A stretch of DNA of 64,000 bases. Source: Metridium senile. Taxonomy: Eukaryota; Cnidaria; Anthozoa; Actiniaria; Metridiidae. Both the position numbers and the translations under genes were made by a program. The notes under the pieces were generated by a model. It was given only the letters and a program-made list of their open reading frames with translations. It was not told the DNA's origin and searched no databases. The stretch's first letter is position 1; each line of letters begins with the position of its first letter. Location of the stretch: assembly GCA_949775045.1 (NCBI GenBank), contig OX459108.1, positions 1,509,431 through 1,573,430 of the forward strand, read 5' to 3'. Positions 28,403-40,792 of the stretch are shown piece by piece.

Positions 28403-31400
28403 GTATGTGCCTTTGCTTTCTGCAAAACATAAATCACGTCAGGGGACGGTTGTACGAAGGGTGAATAGCGCTGTCCACCGGATAAATCCTTAATTATCCA
28501 GCGGATAAAATCTTTAAAAATCATGAAAATCCTATGCAGTGGATAACTTTTACCCGCGGATAACTTTATCCACCCTTCGTACAACCGTCCCCAGGGCTCG
28601 TCGTTTTGTATGTGTGTGGTAGTCACATGCACCCGGCAAAACCAGCCGACAATCTTGAATGAGCTGAGTATAGTCACTCGCTATCAGTCGAACACAAACT
28701 TTTTTCCTTTGGAATATTTTGCCATAGTCAATTACTGTATCGTTTGTTATAAACCCTCGCTATCTCGAACACAAACCCATTTCCCTTGGAACTTTCTTCC
28801 AGTCAATTTACTATCGTTTCTTTTTAATAAAACCTTGCTATCTCGAACACAAACCCATTTCCCTTGGAACTTTCTTCCAGTCAATTTACTATCGTTTATT
28901 ATAATTAAAACCTCGCTATCTCGAACACAAACCCATTTTCATTGGAACTTTTTTACGGTTATTTAAAAATTGAATGCTTGGGGGGCCGTTCATTTATTAG
29001 TTTATGGGGGAAGGGGGGTCACGCTATTTTTGGAAGCTATATAGGGAGGGCTGCTACAAATCTGTTTTAGATGGGTTTGGTAAAAACTGGACGAAATATA
29101 GGGGGTTATAATATTTTTGCCAACCAGAATGGGGCTTTGCTTGTACTAATGCTTCCTTCCTTCCTTCCTTCCTTCCTTCCTTCCTTCCTTCGTTCCTTCC
29201 TTCCTTCCTTCCTTTTTTTCATGACCTTCCATTATCTTGCTTTTCTTCTTTCCTTGATTCTTTTATCCTTTCCTCCTTCCTTCATTTTCTCTTTTTTCCT
29301 TCTTTGTTTCTTTCTTTCTCTCATCCTTTCCTTCTTTCCTTCTTTCCTTCTTTCCTTCCTTCATTTTCTCTTTTTTCCATTCATATTTTTTGCGCGGGGT
29401 TTCTTTATCATTGCTCGCCTGCCTCATTCCTAAGTCCGTGACGTCATCACGCAGTTATAACCACTCTGACATCAAGCAAAGTTATAACATGTTTACATAA
29501 TTCATGTGCTACAACGAAAGCTAATATCATCCAAAAAGTCACATTAATACATGAGGACATGTATAGAAACACTTCTCCTCCCTCTCCTATCGCAAAAGGT
29601 TTGTAGACATAGTTTTCCGTGGCGTTTTGATGGACGTACAACTTGTAGTTTGTTTGACTTGCTCGACAGTTTCTTATTGTGTCTCGTGTTTGCTAAGTCT
29701 TTTTGTTTTATAGCGGGTCATTTGAAAGTCAGGGAAGTTTATTTATGCAGAAATGACATGCTCAAATCTTGTTCAAATAGACTAGCGTGGCCGGTTATTG
29801 CGTTCAGCTAGTTGTTTACAAATAGTATTGAATCGTAGCCATTTTCTCCGGATCTCGAATTTGTAGGATCTAGCTCTTCTTCAATCCTTCAACCTCAGGG
29901 CTCAGGGTTTAATGTTTAATTAGCTCAATATGTATTCAAGTTTGCCGGATTTAAGCTCTCAAGAATTTATTGACGGTAAGCAAGCGAGAAAACCTCTGAT
30001 TTTTCACATTTTGTACACTAAATTTTAGCTAATTAAGCTTAATACATGATCAAACTCTTGCTCAGAAAACTGTTTACGGTATACAAGACCCAGTCCAAAA
30101 TTCGCTTTGATTATATTAACTTTAAATCTTTTCTTCCCATGTGGCTAACGGTTTTGAGCGGGATTTGTAGCTTAAAGCTATAAATTGAAAGTTATAATTA
30201 CTATAATAACTAATTAAGCTTTCGATTTTATATACATGTAGGGTTGTTCTTTCTTGTACAAATTCATTTCACGAACCGAAAAATGTATGAATCGGGTTCT
30301 CAAGCATTGCAAAAATTTACTCATTTAAACTTATTAAATATATACTATAGTAATTCTTAGACAGCAACTATAAAAGTGCACAATATAATAATAAAAGCTT
30401 TGATTTTGAAGTGTTACTGAATAACAGGTATCCAAATTCATTGCGAAAACCATGTCGAAACGTGTCCAAAATATAGTATTCCTGCAAAGGTCACTTTAAT
30501 ATTTACAACATTTCCATAGTTACGGCTACCGATGAATGATTAAGGGACTCATGCATGTTCAATCAGTTGTAGCCAAAGTTATTTTAAATGAATATTTTGC
30601 CTTATAAACTTATTTATTAGAGATTGAAGGTAATTTTGAAGTTATTGTGTTTGAATTGTTCTCACTATAACTAAGCCTTGTAGATTATGCACAATAACTA
30701 TAGTATCAATAACAATAGGTTAATAGATTATTATGTTAATAAAGTAGGAACATTTTTGATTTATATTTTTGTGGTATCTATATTATTTACTGGCTAGGGT
30801 CTTTTGTTTTAACAGCTTTATTGGGGATGTATTATAGTTACTAATTTATTAGACTTACAAAACAGATTATCAAAACAGACTAAATGAAGATGCACAGGAC
30901 TGATCACAAACAATTAATTAAACGAGCACAATGTGGTTATAATACAGTACTGCTATTGTTTGGTTAGGTTTAGGGCAATTGTTTGGAAAGCCCTCTATTG
31001 TTTTTTAAACCAATCCTAAAAGATTTTCGATTTGGTGCTGACTGTCCCCAATCATCATCATTATCACTATCATCATCATTACCATCATCATTATCATCAT
31101 CATTACCATCATCATCAGCATCATCATTACCATCATCAGTATCAGCATCATCATAACCATCATCAGCATCATCATCATTACCATCATCATTTGTCACTAT
31201 CATCATCATTACCATCATCATCATCACTATCATCATCTTTACCATCATCAGCATCATCATTACCATCATCATCATCACCATTATTGACATTGTCATCATT
31301 ATCACCCAACTTATTACCCTGTCTTGTAGGAATACCGTATGGACAGACAATAGAATGGAAGACACCAAAGTTATCTAATAACAATAGTGCACGAAGAGGG

Positions 31401-34094
31401 TCTGATGGACTGGCAACAACGAGAAACCAGATGTTAGATCAGTCATACAGCGAACCATCATCACCTAGAATAAAACATACTACCGGTAGGAAAGTGATAT
31501 TATCATCATTAATTATCGTTATCAACAGGTTCCCATTTAAATCTGTACTTTCCCATTTAAATCTGTACTTTCCCATTTAAATCTGTACTTTCCCATTTAA
31601 ATCTGTACTTTCTTATTTAAATCTGTACTTTCCCATTTAAATCTGTACTTTCCCATTTAAATCTGTACTTTCCCATTTAAATCTGTACTTTCTTATTTAA
31701 ATCTGTACTTTCCCATTTAAATCTGTACTTTCCCATTTAAATCTGTACTTTCCCATTTAAATCTGTACTTTCTTATTTAAATCTGTACTTTCCCATTTAA
31801 ATCTGTACTTTCCCATTTAAATCTGTACTTTCTTATTTAAATCTGTACTTTCCCATTTAAATCTGTACTTTCCCATTTAAATCTGTACTTTCCCATTTAA
31901 ATCTGTACTTTCCCATTTAAATCTGTACTTATGCAAATTGTGTTGATGTGTGCTAAACACACAGATCAACCAATCACAGTATATTATTTCTGAAGTGAAC
32001 TTCTGTGATTGGTTGATCTGTGTGTTTAGCACACATCAACAAAATTTGCATAAGTACAGATTTAAATGGGAAAGTACAGATTTAAATGGGAAAGTACAGA
32101 TTTAAATGGCAACCTGTTTATCTTAAAAAAAAACTCATGACCATTTTGTCCAATCCGATGCTCCTCTCTGGTCCCCCCCATCCCCCCATCTCCACTGACA
32201 ATATCAGACTTATAAATAATTTACTTTAAATTTATATCATTATTGTTATCATTATCATCATTGTTATCATCATCATTATTGTTATCATTATCATCATTGT
32301 TATAAATCATCATCATCATAGGTATCATTATCATCATTGTTATCATTATCATCATTGTAATTATCATTAAAAAAATCATGAATAATTAATGAGACATTTT
32401 CAAAAGAAATCATGACCAAGACGATTGTTGTAAATCTTCATACAACACTAGTGTTGTATATCCTAATTTGTATAAGTTTTAACTGGTAATTTTACGGCAA
32501 AATTTATTTTAATCTTGAAAATTTTGGTATAATATGAAAGAGCTAACCTAGACAATTTTTTAAGTTTACAACATTCGCGTCCGTGTTGTATCGATGTGGT
32601 ATCGGCGATACAATACGGCCACTCATGTTGTAAACATTACTTATCATCATTGTTATCATTATCATCATTGTTATCATTATCATTATTGTTATCATTAACA
32701 TTATTGTTATCATTATCATTATTGTTATTATCATCATCATTGTTATTATCATCATCATTGTTATCATTATCATCATTGTTATCATTATCATCATTGTTAT
32801 CATTATCATCATTGTCATTATTGTTATCATTGTTATCATCATCATCATTGTTATCATCATCATCATCAATTTTATCATCATCATCATTGTTATCATCATC
32901 ATTATTGTTGATCATCATGTAGGGAATCATGTAGGGAAATAATCCTCAAAGGATTACCGGTATTATATGACAGTCCTACATTTCAATAGGGTTTTCCGAA
33001 TTAGCGACTTTGGTACTAATAGTACCAGATACTTATTTTTTTGCTCGAGTATGTATTACAAATTCACAAATTATTGTGGCATGATTGGGCAGAACTGAAT
33101 CCTGGGTTTCCTGTGGTTTGTGCGGGGATCAAATGAATGCCAGTCCCCCTCCCCCCTTTTGATGTGCCCCGTTGTCCCTGCATCATTCTTATCTATATTC
33201 TTATCATTATATTCTTACAGGTGAACCACATCATTCAAAAAGCTACTCCAAACGGAGGGCAGAACGGAAAACCTCTAGACTTGACTCCACCTCGTCACAG
33301 CAATACACACCCAACACCAACGACGACAGCCCTCTCAGAAAATGGTCTTCATATTCTGGCCTTTCAAATGATGACATAGATGGTGGCAAACCTACTGGAC
33401 GACATATAGATAGTACAATGTCTAACAGTTATCACAGTTCGATGGATGGTATAGATAGAGTCACGTCACAGGTATATCCAGGGATTGTTGGTGTAGTAAG
33501 ATCGACACAGAGAAATCCACAACTAGATTCAGGTAACAGATAAATTAGTGTTGACTGTATGTTACATACCATATACACTTAAATCATTATCTGTGTATGA
33601 TTATGATCGTCGCAGAGAAATAAGCAATTTATGCAATTGCAATTATAGAAGCCCGAAAATTTTTTTTTTTTTTTTCGGGCTTCTATAATTGCAATTGCAT
33701 AAATTGCTTATTTCTCCGCGACGATCATAATCATACACAACCACATCATTATCATAAACATCAGGTCGTTTACAGCAGTTGTTTCATACATTAATGACTA
33801 GTAAAAATGTTTGATATATGTCCTGTCTAGGTACAGGTTCGTCTATTGCTTATGTTGCCCCTTTAAGACATGATTCCAGTTCACATGTTGATGGGTATAG
33901 TACACCTAAAAGCTCATCAAGTCGATCCAGAACACCATCCAGCACAACTAGTACTGATGATACTGATAAATGGGACTCGTTATTGAAGGCAAAGGATGAC
34001 TTGATTACACAGAAAGACCAGATTATTGACAGGTGGGAGTTATGTGGTGATGATGGCATTCATGATGATGATGGTGGTGGTGGTAGTGGTGATG

Positions 34095-34125
<31 letters not shown>

Positions 34126-37100
34126 AGATGGTGGTGATGATGGTGGTGGTGGTGGTGGTGGTGGTGGTGATGATGATGATGGTGATGATGAAGATTGTGG
34201 TTATGATGGTGGTGGTGATGGTGGTGATGATGATGGTGGTGGTGGTGGTGGTGGTAGTGATGATGGCGGTGACGACGATGGTGGTAGTTGTGATGATTGT
34301 GAAGATGATGATGATAGTGGTGGTTGTGATGGTGCTGATGATGATGATTGTGATATTAAAGATGGTGATGATGATGATGGTGGTGGTTGTGATTATTGTG
34401 GCTGGGAAGATGGTGATGATAATGTTGATTGTAATGATGATGATCATGGTGATTATAATTATGATGATGTGATGGTTCTGTTCAAGTGATAATAGTGATA
34501 ATCATGATGGTGATGATATTGACACTAGCTATAAGAGATGCATTATTTTATGCAATGATGTGTTACTAACTGCTGTTATCATATGACCAGTATTTCCCCC
34601 GGTGTATGCTCTTTAAGAAAACCTTTGGAAAAAGTCATGTGATCAATACAAACACGTACAGACCCGCTATTCGAAATGGTTTCTTCAATCAATCTAATTA
34701 AATTAAAAAGAATTGGTCATATGATAAAAAACTTTTTGACTGAGTTAGGTTGGACCTTACAGGAAAATATTTGGCTCTTCATCATGACCATGAGCCAAAT
34801 ATTTTCCTGTATGGCCCTCCCACTCAGTCAATAAGTACTTAGTACTTATTGTTGCTACAGACAGAAAAAGACCATTGCACAGTTACAGCACCAGCAACTT
34901 AACATGGATGCCAAGCTACAACATGCTCTACTAGTGAAGTCATGCGACCAAGACAGTGTCGTCACTCTCAAGCTACAGGAATATCAGTTTGAAATGGCTC
35001 AGTTACGTGCACAACTATCACAGATTACCAATGATAAGAATATAGAGATTGAAATGCTACAGAGAAAACTGGGGTAATTATCATATGATTATGCCGTTTG
35101 CTATTTTACAAATCATCTAAGCAATGCATTGGCGGAGCTCAGTTTGATGAGAACGGAGGCAGGTTAAGCTATTGTACAGTTGTATTGAGACACTATGCAG
35201 TTATATAGACACATGTGGTTTTATATTCCTTAAATGTATACAATGTTGAAATGAAAGGGCATATTTTATTGAAGAAATGGAAAATAAGAAAAGTGTCAAG
35301 AGAACCATGACGTAAAGCCCAGTGGGTATTCTTGTGGAGTGTTTATAAAAAACAGAATTTGATTTTCATGTACTATATGCATTCTGGGCTCATACCCCGG
35401 GGGGGGGGGGGGGGGGGGGGAGGAGGGTACTCCCATATATTTACTATACGGGGATGATCCGCTGAACAGGGTATGCTTTTTCGAGCTTTCTGTCATAAAC
35501 AGGGTATGGTTTTTTTGAGTTTTCTGTCCTGAACAGGGTATATTTTCACCCCATTTCCCCATTTCCTTAGTTTTTTTTTGGTCATAATCAGGTATATTTA
35601 TTAGGTAATATGATGAGCAGCGTGGTCTTTCGTCTTTCAAGAAATTCAGCACGTTTTCGCGGCATAAACACGGTCATAAACTGTCATAAACAGGGCCCCA
35701 TTTTTATCACTTGTCATAAACAGGGTATAAGAATTTTTTTTTTCTGTCATAAACAGGGTAACTGTTTTAGGATCTCAGCGGAACACCCCTACCTAAATCC
35801 TAGCGGAGTACCCCCCCCCCCCCCCCAGGGCTCATACATGTACTATCTGCGTACCCACAAGAAACATGCAGCCTAGCATCCTTTGCTTCATTTTTGCTAG
35901 GTTACATTTACAGATAACACATGAACCCCAAAACCCAAATAGAAACTTTACAAAATATTCCACAAGAACGCCTGTTCTGCAGACTATGAATATGTAGCCC
36001 AGAGATTTCCAACACTTCTTGAGTGTTCTGACTGTTCTGCTGTGTGCCCTCATAAAGCACTCACCTTTGGAACAAATCTGAATATGTAATTAGTAGTTGT
36101 TTTATAATTTGCAATACTTATTTTATAATGTTATATATACAGGGAGAAAGAGTACCTTTTGGATCAGATGGATGCTTGTGTAAAGGACACAGCTGCTTCT
36201 AAAGATAAAGATGTAGACTCACTACATACTAAGGTTAACTTTAAAGTGCATTGAGGCGCAACATACATTATCGTATCATTCTCACTTGATGCATCATCAT
36301 CACCATCATCATCATCATACAAATTATTGTTTTTATTAGTAATAGCTTTTTGCCAATAATTTATGATAATTATCATCCATTGAAGTAATAATATATTGAA
36401 TGTTTAATTCATAACAAATGAATGTGATTTTTGTCCTCAGTTATCCGTCAAAGATCAAAGTATAACAGAGTACCAGAATAGATTGGATGCAGCAAAGAAA
36501 GACAACCTAAACTTGAAGTAAGGGGACAAAAAAATATCCACAAACAATAATAGAAATTATATAAACCAATCAGAGCTCGCAGAATTTTGATGCCATATAA
36601 TAATTATGTCATAATTGTCACTCTCTTCGATGTAGAAAATAAGGCGTTTAGATTTGTTGTCACTTTATTCTAACGTTTTTGACTACATATTCATCATCAG
36701 GAAATGGTATAAATTACATGAAATGATCTTGTTTTAATTAGAAATATTGATAAGAACACATAGATTGAAAGACTGTCAAATACTAATTATCATTATATTT
36801 GACAGGCATAGAATTGATGGTTTAGAACGCTATCTATCAGACGTACCTACAACAGAGGAACATCAGAGTACACTGAAAACTATATCCTTCATGAATGTTG
36901 GCTGTCTTCATGTCTCTCTGGCACCATTATTATTATAATCTGCATAACCTGCATCATTTTCATTGCCATCATCATCATTGCTATAATCATCATCATAATA
37001 ATCACCATCATAATTATTATAACCATAATCATCATCACCTTCATCATCATCATCATCATAATAATAATAATAATAGTCACCATCATCATCATCATCATCA

Positions 37101-40100
37101 ACATCATTTTCATCATCATTTTCATCATCATCACTATAATCATAATAATCACCATCATCATAGCAATCATCATAACCTCACCATCACTATAATCATTATA
37201 AGCATCATCATCATTACAATCATCATCATCATCATTGTTATCATCACCATCATTATCACCATCATCATCATTACAATCATCATCATCATCATCATTGTTA
37301 TCATCATCATCGTTATTTCTTCTTAACACTGTTTACCTGAAAGATGTACGAGAAGAGTGTTCTCAGCTCAAGGATGTCATCACCAGTAAAGACAGGAAAC
37401 TGAGTCAGATGAACAAAGCCTATTCCACTAAGGTAAAACACTCCTAGACTTATTGATTGGTCTTCCTGTGGTAGAAGTTGATCAGCTCAAATCATGACAG
37501 AGTCAAGGTTAATTTGATCTCGCAAAATTGTTATTTTTAGTTCTTTAGTCCTCTAAAATGTATTCACTCCTGATTATTCGCGTTTTATAAAAACCTATTG
37601 ACTGACTTAGGTCGGGCCGTACGGGAAAATATTTGGCTCTTGGTCATTTGTACAGCGCTCGGTCCGTACGTCATGACCGCGAGCCAAATATTTTCCCTTA
37701 AGCCTGGTTTTCACTAGCGACGCAACACAAGCGCAAACACAAGGGTTAATTTCATAGTAAAAACGAGACGTGAATAAGCGCAAGCGCAAGCACACTATTT
37801 ACTAGTGCCACGCGCAAGTACAAGCGCAAACGCCAGAAAAAAGGAAAAATTTTGATATCTTGCGCTTGCGTTATCACTGCGTCAAACGGTTTTCACGACG
37901 AAACAAGGTCGCTTGCGTTTGCGTTTGCGTCGCTAGTGAAAACCAGGCTTTACGGCCCTCCCTTTCAGTCAATAAGTACTTAGTTTTTACCTTTCTACAG
38001 TCTGAAGACTCTAAAAAATACCACAAGGAAGCGAAGAGCTTGAAGGAAACCGTCACGAAGTAAGTCTAATACACCAAATGGTGACCAGTTTGAATAACTA
38101 TGAATGGAAACTAGCGAGTAAACTAGTATAGGCTGTGTCAGTGTTTGATATAAACGATAGGTAATAGAATGGAATTTGTAACACCCTTTACTCCGACAAA
38201 GGGCTAAAGCGTTGTCCACGTAAAGTAGAGATTGACACTACAACAAGTGACACGTGATACAAATACAGACAATGTCATGAACGTTGTCCACGTAAAGTAG
38301 AAATTAACACTTCAGCAAGTGACACGTGATTCTTTGGTTATTTGAAATTTCAATTTTTAACTGTATAATGAGTAACAGTGAACATGGAATAAGAATTATG
38401 ACATCTATGTTCACAATTAATTAATGCTATTATGTGACATTTCTTTTAGTATTAATGTATTTTGGTAGATGCATGATGTTAATGATACACTGCAAAAACG
38501 GCTGAGTAGATACAACTCAGTATATTGAGTTAATCATGCATTAACTCACTATAAAGTGTCATCCTGAATGCATGATTAACTCAATATAGTGGGTTGTATC
38601 TAGTGTACTGACTATAGATTATTAAGATCTAGTAGATTTCTTATTGTATTTACGTGAGTTAAATATTTTTTTATTTCTAAAGTCTTACAAAGAACCTAGA
38701 GAAATACAAGAAAAACGGGCCCGTCTCAGAGATTGAATTTGAAGATCTAAAAATGGAAAACGAACGACTAGAGGCTGAACTAAACCGACTAAAAAAGGTT
38801 TGTATAAGTAATCCTCTTGGGCCAGTTGTTAGCCTGCAAAACAGGTGTTCTTTCGGGTTTCCGGGTTTTGGGCTTCCTGTGTTGAATTTTTGTTGTTGAT
38901 ATTGATGGTGTTGTTGATATTGATAATGTTGTTGATATTGATAATGTTGTTGTAGCCGTTGTTGTTGCTGTTAATGTTGTTGTATATATTGATGTTTCTT
39001 TTGTTTTTTTTCAACAAAATTTTATTAAGCAACACATAAAACATTTACAGTATTTATTGATGATGTTGTTGTAGTAATTGTTGCTGTTAATGTTGTTGTT
39101 GATATTGATAATGATGTTGTTGTTGCTGTTGTTATTATTGCTTACGATTGATGTGTATATTGTCAGGTTTTAGAAGCCAAGCACAAGAAGATGAAGGTAT
39201 TGTATTCACAGGCACAGACAACACAGAAAGCACTAGAAGAACGTTTAGTACAGGAAGAGGTGAGTTATCATGATAGTGATGATTAAGATAGCGTTGATTA
39301 TGATGACGATATGGTGATGATGATAATAGTGATGATGATGATGATGATGATGGTGGTATTGATGGTGATGATGATGAAGATGATGTTGTTGATGGTGATG
39401 AAGTTGATGGTGATGATGGCGATGATGATGATAGTGATGATGACGATAGTGATAGTGATGATAGTGGTGGTATTGATGGTGATGAAGTTGAAGTTGATGG
39501 CGATGATGATGATAGTGATAGTGATGATAGTGGTGTTATTGATGGTGATGATGGCGATGATGATGATAGTGATGATGATGATAGTGGTGGTATTGATGAT
39601 GATGAAGATGTTGATGATGTTGATGATGATGGTTGTGAAGATTGATGTTGACTGTGGTCATAATGATATTGATAATAAGTGATGATGATATGTTAACCAA
39701 TTGTTTTCCAGGATACAGTCATTGCTCTCCGTGATGAGATATCATCCAAAGACAACACAGTAAGACAGCTAAAGAAATCGTTAAAAGATGTAAGTACACA
39801 CCATCCCTTAAATCCTACTCATATATAGATTATGTTTTACATGGATGGCTAGGTTATAGGTGTAATTCCACCTGTTAAGGCCGATTTACACGGCACGATT
39901 TTTGCCTAAGTCTATCGCATGCAACTTGACTTACTGTTGTTTTACACATGCACAACTTGACGCACAACACACGGAAAAGTCTCGTACGATTTCGAGTGAA
40001 GCCAGCCTTGCTTTTTTCTTAAAATAATCTTTATATGAGCATTAGAAAGGTACTGGTTCCTTGCTCCATTAGGTAATAAGTCTTTTTGTTCTTTCGGTAG

Positions 40101-40738
40101 TAAAGAATGATATTTTTCTGACTCTTTTCCCTTTCTTTTTCGTCGAAATATCAGCACAACCGGCAGCTTTGTTTTTAACCGCCATTTTGTGCAAAAACAC
40201 TCCACGGTACCCCACAAAGAAGTTTTGTTACATGATACGTCACTTTTTTACCATATTTGGCTACGACGGCTACGATTGTCGTAGCATTTTAAAACATGTT
40301 TCAAAATCCTACGACTTTTTTCGTGTTGTATGAGTCTGTCGTAGACGAGTTGTGGGCTTGATTTACACTGTACGATTGAGTTGTATGTGTGGCGTGAGCA
40401 GATTGCATGCGATAGACTTAGGTCAAAATCGTGCCGTGTAAATCGGCCTTTAGACATTCCACAACTCTGTTGAAAGTGTAATAAATAAAATAAATAAAAT
40501 ATATATTTATATTCTAGATGGCCGTACAGAACCAAGACTTGATGGAACAAGTTTTGAACTTGAAGACTGAATGTGAAATGGTACGATAACTAATAATAAT
40601 CACCGATAACTAATTGTCGCAGAGTGAAGTTTGCATTATCGTCCTAATCACTGTTATCATTATCGTCATCCTCATTCTCACCACCATCTTTATCGTCATC
40701 AACCTTGTCAGCATCATTATCATCATCATCATAGTCAT

Positions 40739-40792
<54 letters not shown>

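Noticed and set aside
36747..36938. Continuation of CEP85 exon 8 past HQSTLKTISF
   Set aside because: Ends in a stop without a usable donor in phase; the GTACAC donor after EEHQ fits the next exon's phase, though it is a weak site.
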